A program made the position numbers and the translations under genes. 64,000 nucleotides of DNA from Acidobacteriota bacterium (GTDB lineage: Bacteria > Acidobacteriota > Vicinamibacteria > Vicinamibacterales > 2-12-FULL-66-21), in assembly GCA_016184105.1 (NCBI GenBank), contig JACPDI010000040.1:124001-188000 (forward strand), in the 5' to 3' direction. Below, one piece after another: positions 25,554 to 34,590 of the stretch; the stretch's first letter is position 1, and every line of letters begins with the position of its first letter. The notes under the pieces are model-generated. The model was not told the DNA's origin. It worked only from the letters and a program-made list of their open reading frames with translations, and did no database searches.

Positions 25554-26768
25554 TCAAGGAATTCGATGAAGGCGATCGAACGCCACCTCGAGCCTGGCGA
25601 CATCCGCGACGCCGTAGGAGAGTCGTATGTGTCCTTCGCCGGCTTCCCCGAAGATCCTGCCCGGCAGCATCAGCACGTGCGCGCGTTCCAGCAGCCGGGA
25701 CGCAAACGCGATGCTGTCCTTCATGCCGTCGATGCGGATGAACGTGAAGAAGCCTCCCGCTGCCGGCACGGCCGACCAGCCGGGCATGCTCGCGAGGCGC
25801 TCCTGCACGTAGTCGCGGCGCCTGCGCAGGTCGCGGAGATACGCGGGCGTGACGCCGCGCCGCGCCTCCAGCGCCGCATGCACCGCCACCTGGCTGATGG
25901 CCGGTGCGCAGATGATGGTCGTGTCCTGCGCCTTGAGGGCCTCTCTGATCAACGTGGGCGGGCCCGCGAGATAGCCGACGCGCCAGCCGGTCATCGAGAA
26001 GACTTTCGAGAAGCTGCCGACAAGGACGACGTTCTCCGGCAGCCGTCCACGTGCGACGTGCGACGGTGCGACGTGCGACGTGCCGTCGAATTCGAACCCT
26101 GCGTAGGTGCGGTCGAGGATCAGGAACATGCCGCGACTTGCGCACTGTTTCGCGATGCGGTCTATCTCCTGCCGCGGCACGACGGCGCCGGTGGGGTTGC
26201 TGGGCGTGGTGATGATGACGGCTTTCAGCGTCTTGCGCCTCGCGGCGCGGCCAGTGTCCCCCTTGAACAGCCGGCGCGATGTAATCACCCATCCCTCGTC
26301 GGCGGTCGTGGGCACTTCGATCGGTACGGCGTCGACGAGGCGCACGGCCATTTCGTGATTCATGAAGTACGGCGTGGGCAGCAGAACGCGATCGCCGGCG
26401 TCGGTGCAGCACTGCAGCGCCAGCATCAGTGCCTGGTTCGCGCCGGCGGTGATGATCAGCTGCCTGTCGGGATCGATGCGGACCCCGTCGTGGCGCGCGA
26501 TCCAGGCGGCGGTGGCGTGCCGCAGCTCGGCGATGCCGGCGTCCGGCGTGTAGACATTCACGTCCGGGCGGCGGAGCGCGCGTCTGGCGGCCGCGAGAGC
26601 CTGCCGCGGCGCCGCGTCCCCGGGAATTGCCTGGCCCAGGTTGACGATGTTGGCTCCGCGCGCGGTGAGCACGCGGGCGCGACGCGCGAGCGTGTCGATC
26701 AAGGGCTCCGAGATGCGGAGGATGCGTTCAGCGAGCACGGGCCACCGGCTGATGAAGTGCCGCGGCAA
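25554..26768 (-). CDS. PLP-dependent aminotransferase, class I/II
   Basis: 404 residues. Motifs: TAGANQALMLALQCCTDAGD (~110-130), TPSNPTGAVVPRQEID (~190), and the PLP lysine in GSFSKVFSMTGWRVGYLAG (~255). The fold-type I large domain is complete and the C-terminus has GGFFTFIRIDGM and GEGHIRLSYGV. The donor and acceptor are unknown. The first ~14 codons overlap the end of the O-antigen ligase gene; a GTG near 26740 is an alternative start. Residues ~230-241 (GTSHVAPSHVARGR) are encoded by a GTGCGAC repeat and look like an insertion in a surface loop. It ends two bases before wecB. Confidence 0.88.
   Translation of the reverse strand: MPRHFISRWPVLAERILRISEPLIDTLARRARVLTARGANIVNLGQAIPGDAAPRQALAAARRALRRPDVNVYTPDAGIAELRHATAAWIARHDGVRIDPDRQLIITAGANQALMLALQCCTDAGDRVLLPTPYFMNHEMAVRLVDAVPIEVPTTADEGWVITSRRLFKGDTGRAARRKTLKAVIITTPSNPTGAVVPRQEIDRIAKQCASRGMFLILDRTYAGFEFDGTSHVAPSHVARGRLPENVVLVGSFSKVFSMTGWRVGYLAGPPTLIREALKAQDTTIICAPAISQVAVHAALEARRGVTPAYLRDLRRRRDYVQERLASMPGWSAVPAAGGFFTFIRIDGMKDSIAFASRLLERAHVLMLPGRIFGEAGEGHIRLSYGVADVARLEVAFDRLHRIP
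26050..26085 (-). repeat. GTGCGAC heptamer repeat inside the aminotransferase gene
   Basis: On the plus strand two GTGCGAC units, a G, two more units and a partial fifth. The frame is maintained; it adds a short Ser/His/Val/Ala segment to the protein between EFDGT and LPENVVLV. Confidence 0.75.
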
Positions 26769-28149
26769 GAACGACCGTGAACAACACGGCGTTGCCCGGC
26801 ATCTGCAAGGAAAAATCGACCGCCTCCTGGAGCGCGATCGCCAGGAGACCTGTCACGGCGCCGATTCGCACCCAGGCGGTCATGGTATCGTCGCCCGCCT
26901 CGAGAAAGCGCCGCCTGACGGCGCGCACGATCGCCACCACCGCGAGCGCGGCCGGCACGAGGAGCAGCAGTCCTCCCTCAGCCGCGACCTGCAGGTAATC
27001 GTTGTGCGCCTCGGCGTAGTGTACTTCGAGGCTCCGCTTCTGGAAGAACAGCGTCGCCACCCCGTACGTGTTCAGACCGCTGCCGAACGGCATGAAGGCC
27101 CGCGCGATGTCCAGCGCGTCCAGCCAGGGTTCTGCGCGCTTCAGGGCATATCCGTCCGCCGCCTGCTGAAAGCGGCTCGCCACGGCCTCGGCGCCGGCCC
27201 ATCCAATGGCCAGCAGCAGCACGAGGGCGAGGTAAGCGGAGAGCACCGCCTTGCGCGCACCGCGTTCGCGGCGGGCGACGAACCAGGCGGTCAGCGTGAC
27301 CGCTCCGGCACAGCACGCGATGCCGGAGCGCGACATCGTCAGCACCAGCGCAAGCGCCATGACGAACACAGCCGATCCGAGCATGACGATCTGGCTCGCG
27401 TCACGCGAGCCGAACCACACGATCCGTTCCCGCAGGCCGCGACGGAGGTGGCGCGTGTCCTGGGCGACACGGCCGCAGAGGTACCCGAGTGACAGACACA
27501 GGGCCATGATCATCCAGCCCGCGTAGTGATTGCGGTTGACGAACGGCCCGAACGGGCTCCCGCCAAGTTCCGGCTCCCAAAAACCGTAGATCCGACCGTC
27601 ATAAAAGGGCTTCTGGACGATGCCAACAATCGCGACGGACGTGCCCAGGATCACCACTCCCGTGGCAAAGGATCGAACACCCACCAGCGACATCATCCGC
27701 GCCACCCCGAACAGCAGGAGTGCCAGCGCGGCGAAAAGCGCGACGGCGAGCCAGGTTGACTCCGGCCGGAGCGAGAGGGGATGGGACGTCAGCAGCCCTG
27801 ACGCGTATTCAACGCTGTACACGCGCAACGTTCGATCGGTCTCAGGGCTCCACCGCGCCAGCGTTGCCTGCGAAAGCGGTACGAGCTGCAGCAGTGGAGC
27901 CGCAAGCGCCAGCAGGATGCCGGCCGCCACCGGCATCGGGATCGTCGGCCCGTGGCGGCGAGTGCCGTGCACCGGCAAGAGGCCAAGGCCTCCGACCACG
28001 GCGGCACCACCAATCAGGGGCCAGTACGCCCAGGAGTACACGGCGCCGAACGCCAGGACACCCCAGGCGGCCAGGCCGAGGACAGCCCACACGAACACTC
28101 GCGCCGTTCTCCTGCCGCCCTGAAACACCGCAGCGCCAACGTGGCTCAT
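26728..28149 (-). CDS. O-antigen ligase / polymerase family membrane protein
   Basis: 473 residues with about ten to twelve hydrophobic segments. The Wzy_C/WaaL-type signature region is near the middle and end: GPFVNRNHYAGWMIMALCLS (~200-220), TMSRSGIACCAGAV (~270), and AEAHNDYLQVAAEGG (~380), the conserved His-Asn-Asp-x-x-Leu of this family. It joins or polymerises oligosaccharide units at the periplasmic face of the inner membrane. Its ATG overlaps the stop of the tyrosine-kinase gene by four bases, and its 3' end overlaps the aminotransferase by 41 bases. In this operon a polymerase role for the exopolysaccharide is more likely than LPS ligase; that is inference. Confidence 0.88.
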   Translation of the reverse strand: MSHVGAAVFQGGRRTARVFVWAVLGLAAWGVLAFGAVYSWAYWPLIGGAAVVGGLGLLPVHGTRRHGPTIPMPVAAGILLALAAPLLQLVPLSQATLARWSPETDRTLRVYSVEYASGLLTSHPLSLRPESTWLAVALFAALALLLFGVARMMSLVGVRSFATGVVILGTSVAIVGIVQKPFYDGRIYGFWEPELGGSPFGPFVNRNHYAGWMIMALCLSLGYLCGRVAQDTRHLRRGLRERIVWFGSRDASQIVMLGSAVFVMALALVLTMSRSGIACCAGAVTLTAWFVARRERGARKAVLSAYLALVLLLAIGWAGAEAVASRFQQAADGYALKRAEPWLDALDIARAFMPFGSGLNTYGVATLFFQKRSLEVHYAEAHNDYLQVAAEGGLLLLVPAALAVVAIVRAVRRRFLEAGDDTMTAWVRIGAVTGLLAIALQEAVDFSLQMPGNAVLFTVVLAAALHQPVARAR

Positions 28150-30404
28150 GCCCGCTTCGCGTAGTATCGCGAGTATTCCTTCCGGTAGTGGTTGGAGTAG
28201 TAGTACGCCTGGCGGTGCAGGTCGACGCGGTTCAGGACCGTGCCCATGACGCGCACGTTGCCCAGGCGTTCCACGGCGGTGGAGACCGCGCGATGGCTGA
28301 CCATGTCAGCTCCGACCACAAACAGGACCCCGGAACATCCATGCGCCGCTACCGTCGCATCCGTCACGGCGAGAACCGGTGGGGTGTCGATAAAGACCCA
28401 GTCGAAGTGCTCGCGGAGGGTCACCAGAAACTGCTTGAACGGGCGGGAGCCCAGAAGTTCTGTCGGATTCGGTGGCAGTTTTCCAGCGGGCAGCACCCAC
28501 AGCGGGAGATCACCAATCTTGCGGATGGTGTGAGCCGGCTTGTGACTCCCGACGAGAATGTTTGAGAGGCCCGGTTCGAGTGGCAGCGAGAAACGCCCGT
28601 GAACCTGGGCCCGGCGCATGTCCGCGTCGATGAGCAGCACGCGGTGGCCCGCTTGAGCGAACGCGGTCGCGAGGTTGGCAGCGACCAGGGTCTTCCCCTC
28701 GCTCGGATCCGTGCTCGTCACGACGACTGAACGGGAACCCTCGTCCGCCGAGGCGAAGATGACGTTGGTCCGCAGCGTGCGCAGCGCCTCGAGAAATAAC
28801 GGTGCCACACCGCGCGCCAGCACCGACCGCGCGTCGGCGGGGTTCGAGTCCACGAGGGGCACGAGGCCGAGAACCGGCATGCCCAGGTGCCGCTTGATGT
28901 CCTCAGGACGGCGGATCCGGTCGTCCAGGCGCTCGAACGCGAAAGCTACTGCGATTGCCAGCACGAGACCCACGGCCGCGCTTCGGGTCAGGCTTTTCCA
29001 GGCATTGGGAGTGATGGGCGCCTGGGGCACTTCCGCCGGATCGATGATCCTGATACTGCTGGTCCGCAGCTCACTGGAGACACCCATCTCCTTGGCTCGC
29101 TGCAGCAGGCTGTCGTAGATCTGCCGCGCGCTTTCGGCTTCGCGCTTCAGCACACCGAACTCGATCGCCTTGTGGTTCATCTCCAGCGCCTCACGCTTGT
29201 GGGCCTCGAGGGCGCCGGCGAGGCTCCGTTCCTGCGCCTGCGCCGAAAGAAAGTCGTTGTGCACGGATTGGACGACCTTCGCCATCTCGACCTGAAGGCG
29301 CGCCTGCGCCGATCGGACCGCCGAACGGATGCGCTCCATCTCCGGATGGCGGTCCCCCAGCTTCTGGGCGAGCTGGGCTTCCTGCCGCTGAAGATTGGAC
29401 AGCTCGAGCCTCTGCTGCTGGAGAAACGTGTTTCCGAGAATCGCGGGAAGGGAATCGAGCGCGGGGGGGTTCCCGCGGGCCGCCGCGAATTGCCTGTAGA
29501 CCGCTTCCTTCTCGATGCGGTCCGTCTTCGCGCGCGTCAGCGCGACGCTGATGTCCGTCACGCGCTGCACGATGATGTTGTCCCGGTCCTCGAGGGAAAT
29601 CGCGTCGTTGCGCTCCCGGTAGCGCTGCAGCGCGTTTTCGGCTGCCTCGACCTGGCTGCGGCTCTCGGCCAGGCGGGCGGCCAGCCAGTCGGTCGCTTCC
29701 TTCGACGTATGGAACCGGAACTCCATCGTCTGTTCGATGTAGGCCTTGGCGTGGCGGTTGACGATCTCGGCGGCCAGCGCCGGGTCGGGCGACCGGAACG
29801 TCACGTCCACCATGCGGCTGTTGCGAATGGGCAAAACGCTGAGCGAACCGAGCAGGGCATCGATGGCGCGGGACTGCCCGCTGGTTTCGCCCGGCAGTGG
29901 CGACGCCTGGGCCCGTGGCGCCCGAAACACTTCGCCAATGGAGCTCGCCGCGGACATAAGCGTCGCCTCCACGCGGTGGAGCAGCCTGGCGGAAGCCGGA
30001 CGGGAGTCTCCTCCGAACGGCGCACGGGACCACAAGTTCAGGTCGCCCAACGTGCGACGCGCAAGCGTGCGACTCTTGAGCAGCGTGTACTGCGTCTCGT
30101 AATAGTCGGTTCGCAACTGGCCTTCCTCGACAGCGCCGCGGAAATTGACGAAGTTCGGCGTCCCGGGATCGATGAGCAGTCGGACCCGCGCCTCGTAGAT
30201 GGACGTCTGGGTGAAGGTGACGGCCACGACGAGCAGCTGCACGAGCAGGAAGACCGCGGCGGCGACCCATCGCCGCCTGTGCAGCACCATGAGCTGTTCG
30301 GTCAGCTGCGGCTGTTCCGAGCGAAAGGGGCCGCGAATCATCGCGCCCGGGAAAGCATCGCGAGCCGGTATCGAGGCGTTGGCGGCGGTTGTGTCGTTGA
30401 ACAT
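28146..30404 (-). CDS. Wzc-like polysaccharide co-polymerase / tyrosine autokinase
   Basis: 752 residues. The N-terminal Wzz domain has a first membrane helix (VAAAVFLLVQLLVVAVTFTQ, ~50-70), a long periplasmic coiled part (~200-440) and a second helix after VPQAPITPNAWKSLTRSAAV (~470-500). The C-terminal BY-kinase has Walker A in TDPSEGKTLVAANLATA (~565), Walker A' LLIDADMRRAQVHG (~590) and Walker B VFIDTPPVLAVTDA (~670). The end is a tyrosine cluster (YYYSNHYRKEYSRYYAKRA) for autophosphorylation. Such proteins set chain length and couple polymerase to export. AGGTC precedes the ATG. Single-polypeptide form (not split GumC/CpsD). Confidence 0.93.
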   Translation of the reverse strand: MFNDTTAANASIPARDAFPGAMIRGPFRSEQPQLTEQLMVLHRRRWVAAAVFLLVQLLVVAVTFTQTSIYEARVRLLIDPGTPNFVNFRGAVEEGQLRTDYYETQYTLLKSRTLARRTLGDLNLWSRAPFGGDSRPASARLLHRVEATLMSAASSIGEVFRAPRAQASPLPGETSGQSRAIDALLGSLSVLPIRNSRMVDVTFRSPDPALAAEIVNRHAKAYIEQTMEFRFHTSKEATDWLAARLAESRSQVEAAENALQRYRERNDAISLEDRDNIIVQRVTDISVALTRAKTDRIEKEAVYRQFAAARGNPPALDSLPAILGNTFLQQQRLELSNLQRQEAQLAQKLGDRHPEMERIRSAVRSAQARLQVEMAKVVQSVHNDFLSAQAQERSLAGALEAHKREALEMNHKAIEFGVLKREAESARQIYDSLLQRAKEMGVSSELRTSSIRIIDPAEVPQAPITPNAWKSLTRSAAVGLVLAIAVAFAFERLDDRIRRPEDIKRHLGMPVLGLVPLVDSNPADARSVLARGVAPLFLEALRTLRTNVIFASADEGSRSVVVTSTDPSEGKTLVAANLATAFAQAGHRVLLIDADMRRAQVHGRFSLPLEPGLSNILVGSHKPAHTIRKIGDLPLWVLPAGKLPPNPTELLGSRPFKQFLVTLREHFDWVFIDTPPVLAVTDATVAAHGCSGVLFVVGADMVSHRAVSTAVERLGNVRVMGTVLNRVDLHRQAYYYSNHYRKEYSRYYAKRA

Positions 30405-30430
30405 GTCGTGACCTGAACGTGTGGCTCGCG

Positions 30431-31294
30431 TCAGAAGAAGCGCTCGGGCACCGTGAGCGTGTCCCCCGCTCGCACGATGTCGCTGAGCTTCACCTTGATC
30501 TCCCGACGCTTGCCGTCGACGAAGCGGATGACTTTGATGCGGTTCAGCGCGGCGAACTGCGTCGCACCGCCCGCAAGCGACAGCGCCTGCAGAACCGTTG
30601 TGTTCGGCTTGATGCCGTACGAGCCCGGGTTCTTGACCTCGCCGAAGACGTAGATCGTCTCTGCCTGCGGTACGAAGATCGTGTCGCCGTCGCGAAGCTC
30701 GATGTTGTGCGACAGCGCACCACTCTGCAATTCGCGAAGGTCGATCGTGATGACCTCGGTGCCGTCTGCCGTCTGCGCGGCCTGGGGCAGCGTCGGCCCC
30801 GTCACACGGCGCGGATCGCGTGCTCGAACGACCAGCGCCTCTCCGGACGCGCTGGGCAGGGCCGAGCCGGCGCGCGCCAGCGCCTCGATGAACCTCATGT
30901 CGCCGGTCAGCGGATACGTGCCCGGGGATCGGACCTCTCCCAGGATGAAGATGCGCTGGCTTCGGAACTGCTCCACCCCGACAGTCACCTGGGGATTCCG
31001 GAGGAACCCGTCCGCGAGACGCCGCTTCAGTTCCTCCTCGAATTCCCGCAGCCTCATGCCCGCGGCTTTCAGGCGGCCGACCAGCGGAAAGTTGATCGTC
31101 CCGTCGGCTTCCACAGTGAACCGGCCCGTGAGGTCCGATTGCTCGAACACCGTGATCTGCAGGATGTCGGGCGGACCAATGATGTACGAGCCGGCGGGCT
31201 GAGCCGAGGCTGCGACGCCGTGCAGCATCAGGACAACGAGCGGCAACTGCATCTGGATGCAGAAGCGAGCGAAGGAGGCTGGAACTGCTGCCAT
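30431..31294 (-). CDS. Polysaccharide export protein, Wza-like
   Basis: 287 residues, start at 31294 (MAAVPASFARFCIQMQL) one base after the stop of the barrel gene. The signal peptide ends AASAQ with no lipobox. The poly-export domain starts YIIGPPDILQITVFEQSDLT (~35-55); two SLBB domains follow: IFILGEVRSPGTYPLTGD (~125) and IYVFGEVKNPGSYGIKPN (~225). It forms or lines the outer-membrane exit path for exopolysaccharide. It lacks the Wza lipid anchor and the long C-terminal helix, so the neighbouring 410-residue barrel may supply the outer-membrane pore; that pairing is inference. The autokinase gene follows 26 bases later. Confidence 0.9.
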   Translation of the reverse strand: MAAVPASFARFCIQMQLPLVVLMLHGVAASAQPAGSYIIGPPDILQITVFEQSDLTGRFTVEADGTINFPLVGRLKAAGMRLREFEEELKRRLADGFLRNPQVTVGVEQFRSQRIFILGEVRSPGTYPLTGDMRFIEALARAGSALPSASGEALVVRARDPRRVTGPTLPQAAQTADGTEVITIDLRELQSGALSHNIELRDGDTIFVPQAETIYVFGEVKNPGSYGIKPNTTVLQALSLAGGATQFAALNRIKVIRFVDGKRREIKVKLSDIVRAGDTLTVPERFF

Positions 31295-31295
31295 G

Positions 31296-32528
31296 TCAGA
31301 AACGCTGGACCACGAACATGCCAACCCGTGTCGAGTTGTACGCGAGTGTCCGCTTCGTGCTTGACTGCCGGTCAACGTACGAGGCGGCGACGCCCACCTG
31401 CCTGCCACGCGGTGAACCATGAGAGATGGAGGCGGTGTAATTCCACGTCAGGTCGACGCGCCCGGGCTTCAGCGCCGCGTCCTCGACGGCCGGAGGAGCT
31501 TGGTCGAACGGGCGGTACGCGTACCAGTTCCGCAGCGCTCCCAGTGAGGCGGCGAAGGACGAGCCAAGGTGTCGCCGCACGACGAGTCCCCACATCTTGA
31601 CGACGTAATAGGGTTCGCGCACCTGATATGAATAGCCGACGTCGCGTTTGGCCGTCAGTTCCAACGAGGTCGAACTCACGATCCTGTATGCGAGCGTCGC
31701 CTGGGCGAACAGCCCCTCATCGTCGGGCAGCTTGCGGCTGAGCGTCCGGAAACGATGCACGCCAACATGGGCCGACCCGGAAACCAGCGCCCGCGGCCGC
31801 ATGTCGACACCTGCGGTGACCCGCGCCGTGTCGGCATTTCTTTCCGGGGCCCACGGGAAGCGATCCGCTTCCGCCTCGACACGCAGCCCAAAGCTGGTCA
31901 ACGGCGTGGCGCGCCACCTGGCGGCGAGACGCCCCGTTCGAGTGTCGCGTCCCAGCGTGTCGCGCAGCTGCACACCGTCGTACATCGCTGTGGCGTCGAA
32001 GCGGGCCTCTGAGACGGCAACGGACGGTTCCAGGTAAAGCTTGCGAAACACGCGCACGGAGACACCCGCCGACCCCGAGCGATGCTCGCGCCGGAGCCTC
32101 GCGTCGATCTCGAAGTTCGGCCGCTGGCGCGTGCTCTCCTCGCCTGCCTCCAGGAAGATCGTCATGCGGTTCAGATAGTGCTCGAGCCTGGCGACGAGGT
32201 TGCCGCTGACCGCGCGCTCCCTGCTGAATCTCCAGTAATAGTCGACGGTCACCGCGCCTGTCGTGGTCAGCAGCGCTTTCCGACCGAACGGAACCGCGGC
32301 GTCGAGATTCTGTCGGAGCGAGAAGGTGAAGTCGGACTCGGGTGCTTCCGCCGAGTTGAACACGTTGTTGTCGACGCCCAGGTTGGTAATGGAGATGGTC
32401 GGCGTCAGGTATAACGGTCCGACGTGAAAGCGTGCATCAGCCCGCGGGTCCGGTTCTGCCTGGCCGGAGGCCGGACGCGAGCAGGTCACGCAGGCGGCCA
32501 CAAGAACGGCAACGCGCAGGAGTCTCAT
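31296..32528 (-). CDS. Outer-membrane beta-barrel protein of the exopolysaccharide operon
   Basis: 410 residues. The signal peptide ends RPASG. The mature part alternates polar and hydrophobic residues as in a barrel: GPLYLTPTISITNLGVDNNV (~38-58), TTTGAVTVDYYWRFSRERAV (~88-107), and it ends RVGMFVVQRF with a C-terminal Phe, the signal used by the barrel assembly machinery. It matches the type of large outer-membrane barrel (BBP2-like) that is often found with Wza-like proteins lacking a lipid anchor. First gene of the operon to Wza, Wzc, polymerase, aminotransferase and wecB. Likely an export pore, by context. Confidence 0.82.
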   Translation of the reverse strand: MRLLRVAVLVAACVTCSRPASGQAEPDPRADARFHVGPLYLTPTISITNLGVDNNVFNSAEAPESDFTFSLRQNLDAAVPFGRKALLTTTGAVTVDYYWRFSRERAVSGNLVARLEHYLNRMTIFLEAGEESTRQRPNFEIDARLRREHRSGSAGVSVRVFRKLYLEPSVAVSEARFDATAMYDGVQLRDTLGRDTRTGRLAARWRATPLTSFGLRVEAEADRFPWAPERNADTARVTAGVDMRPRALVSGSAHVGVHRFRTLSRKLPDDEGLFAQATLAYRIVSSTSLELTAKRDVGYSYQVREPYYVVKMWGLVVRRHLGSSFAASLGALRNWYAYRPFDQAPPAVEDAALKPGRVDLTWNYTASISHGSPRGRQVGVAASYVDRQSSTKRTLAYNSTRVGMFVVQRF

Positions 32529-32642
32529 CTCTTCATAACCGGCCCCGCTGCGGGAACACCCCGCACCGGGGCGCGAGAGCCGCGTCCGACGCGCGAGCGG
32601 TTTGTCGAAGTGTCTCCGGCCGCAGCCCGCCTGGAACCGTAC

Positions 32643-33143
32643 CTACCGCGACGGGCTCGCGTTGTTCGTGGTCGCAACCACTCCCGCGGTCAGCCCCACC
32701 GCGACGCCGCCGATGATGGCCGCGCTGGCCGCCGAGCCGAGGCCGAATATCCCGAAGCCGGCGCCGCCGGCGGCCGCGAGGGCACCTGCCGCGCTGGCGG
32801 TCACCGCCACTGTCGCCATCGTGCCGGCCGCCACGCTGATCGGAACAGTGGTGCCGACGATCTGGCCGGCGGCGTTCACCATTTCCACCACGTAGTTCCC
32901 CGGATTGAGGCCGGTGAACGTGAACTGCCCAGAGGCGTTGGTCGTGCCGGTGCCGGCGAGCTGCCCCGTCTGCACGTTGCGGATCTGCACGGTGTGGTTC
33001 GCGAGGGTCTGCTGCTGGGCGTTCCGGGCGACGCCCTGCACCCCTCCCGTCTGATCCTGGCGCGGCACGACGCGCGCCGCGCCGACGGGAATGGCCGAAA
33101 CCGCAACCGCGAGACACGTCAACGCCGAGAGAATCTTTCGCAT
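32643..33143 (-). CDS. Secreted carboxypeptidase-regulatory-like protein
   Basis: 166 residues. AGAGG precedes the ATG and the signal peptide ends PVGAARV. Residues ~35-100 form a regulatory-like beta-sandwich (GVQGVARNAQQQTLANHTVQ, GQFTFTGLNPGNYVVEMVNA). The last ~60 residues are almost only Ala, Gly, Val (LAAAGGAGFGIFGLGSAASA), a probable membrane-spanning or glycine-zipper segment. Between the exopolysaccharide operon and the NtrC-like gene on the same strand. The role is unknown; small proteins with this layout are common near acidobacterial polysaccharide loci as far as I recall. Confidence 0.75.
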   Translation of the reverse strand: MRKILSALTCLAVAVSAIPVGAARVVPRQDQTGGVQGVARNAQQQTLANHTVQIRNVQTGQLAGTGTTNASGQFTFTGLNPGNYVVEMVNAAGQIVGTTVPISVAAGTMATVAVTASAAGALAAAGGAGFGIFGLGSAASAAIIGGVAVGLTAGVVATTNNASPSR

Positions 33144-33259
33144 GGAGCCTCTGTGCGTTTCGCGCTGCAGAGTCTGGTTTATCTCTGCGGTTGGGTCAAT
33201 AGAACGAAAGCCGATCTGTATCGAAACTGCAACGTGATGTTGTAGGGAGACGCGCGCCG

Positions 33260-34552
33260 CTAAGCCCTTCCCTCGCCTTTAATTATGGACAGCTGCTTCA
33301 TCTTTCTATACAGGTTGGTCCGCTCGATCCCGAGCTCGGAGGCCGCCGCTTCCATCCGCCAGCCATGGCGCTGGAGGGCGGAGGCGATGAATTCGCGCTC
33401 GAACTGATGCCGGGCCTCCCGGAGGGTCCCGACGGTGCCCCCCCGGGCGCTGGCACCGTCGAACCGCACGTGCTGAAGGACGTCCTCCTGAAGGACGACG
33501 CCACGCGGGACCATGACGGCGAGGCGCTCGACCAGGCCGCGCAGCTCCGCGGCGTTGCCCCGCCAGGGGAGGGACGAGAGCAGCGCGAGCGCGCTGCGCG
33601 AGAAGCTCTTGGCGGCCATGTCGTGGCGCGCGCAGGCCTCTTTCATGAAGAGCAGGGCGAGCAGCGGGATGTCCTGCGACCGCTCGCGAAGCGTGGGCAG
33701 CTCGAGCCGGACGACGGAGAGCGCCTCGAAGAGGGTGCGGCGGAAGGTGCGGCGATCGGTAAAGCCGTCAATGCGCGGCTGCGCTCCAGCAACCGTGCGC
33801 ACGGTGGGATGGCCGTTGTCCAGCACGGGCGCGTCCTGCGCACCGCGCAGCCATCTCTCGAGCCGCGCCTGCGCCGGCTCTGGCAGCAGGCTGACGTCTT
33901 CGATGTAGAGGGTGCCTCCCCGGTGGTGCTCGATCGCACGGGCGAGCTCCCGCGTGCAGTCGGCGCCCGCGACGACTTTGACGAACTCGCCGTCACGCTG
34001 CGGCCCGTAACGGTGGATGGCGCGCGCCACCGTCTCGCGGCCGGTCCCCCGCTCCCCGACGAGGAGGATCGGGCAGCGGCTCGCCGCCACGCGGCGCGCG
34101 ATCTCGTACACATCGCGCATGCGTGGGGACAGCGTGAACAGGCCGTCGATCGCGGCCTCGGCAACCGGCTGCGGCTTGCGTCCGGCCAGTCCGGCGAACT
34201 CGCGGACGTTGGCAAGCGCCGACAGCATGTCGGCTTCCCGCACCGGCCGGGTGATGATGTCCACGACGCCCAGACGGAGCGCCTCGGCGGTGCTGCCGGC
34301 GTCGCGGCGGTCGGCGATCGCGATGGTCCAGGCGCTGTGGTTGTTCGTCACGAGGGCGCGCAGGAACTTCAGCGATTCCTGGCGCAGGGCGAGATCGACG
34401 AGGGCGAACGCCGGACCTTCCGGGAGCGCGTCCGTCGCCTTGGCGGCGGTGCCCACGGTGATGACGCTGTAGCCGCGCGCGCCCAGCCATTCGGCGATGC
34501 GCGCGGGGTCCGCGGAGTCCGCGGAGTCCGCGGAGAGAATGATGACTTTCAT
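33260..34552 (-). CDS. Degenerate NtrC-like regulator (receiver, AAA+, Fis-type HTH)
   Basis: 430 residues. A receiver-like domain (1-120) keeps an Asp in FALVDLAL but the conserved Lys is Arg (IITRPV). The AAA+ domain has Walker A GERGTGRE, with Arg instead of Lys, and GGTLYIEDVSLLPEPAQ in the Walker B place. The segment between them is short and contains no GAFTGA loop, which sigma-54 contact requires. LRERSQDIPLLALLF and PWRGNAAELRGLVERL are intact, and the end is a clear Fis HTH (AASELGIERTNLYRKMKQL). So it probably binds DNA but cannot act as a usual sigma-54 activator. Residues 8-16 (SADSADSAD) come from a 9-bp tandem repeat. Likely regulator of the adjacent polysaccharide genes, by position only. 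Confidence 0.85.
   Translation of the reverse strand: MKVIILSADSADSADPARIAEWLGARGYSVITVGTAAKATDALPEGPAFALVDLALRQESLKFLRALVTNNHSAWTIAIADRRDAGSTAEALRLGVVDIITRPVREADMLSALANVREFAGLAGRKPQPVAEAAIDGLFTLSPRMRDVYEIARRVAASRCPILLVGERGTGRETVARAIHRYGPQRDGEFVKVVAGADCTRELARAIEHHRGGTLYIEDVSLLPEPAQARLERWLRGAQDAPVLDNGHPTVRTVAGAQPRIDGFTDRRTFRRTLFEALSVVRLELPTLRERSQDIPLLALLFMKEACARHDMAAKSFSRSALALLSSLPWRGNAAELRGLVERLAVMVPRGVVLQEDVLQHVRFDGASARGGTVGTLREARHQFEREFIASALQRHGWRMEAAASELGIERTNLYRKMKQLSIIKGEGRA
34509..34535 (-). repeat. Three tandem copies of TCCGCGGAG in a receiver domain
   Basis: Exact 9-bp units, read as Ser-Ala-Asp three times near the N-terminus of the NtrC-like protein. A related fragment (AGTCCGCGGA) stands upstream of the gene at 34571-34580. 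Confidence 0.85.
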
Positions 34553-34590
34553 TGCGAAGATTCACCGCAGAGTCCGCGGAAATCGCTGCG

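Noticed and set aside
33144-33259. Sigma-54 (-24/-12) promoter near the NtrC-like gene
   Set aside because: I looked for TGGCAC-N5-TTGC on both strands here and before the barrel gene at 32528 and found nothing close.
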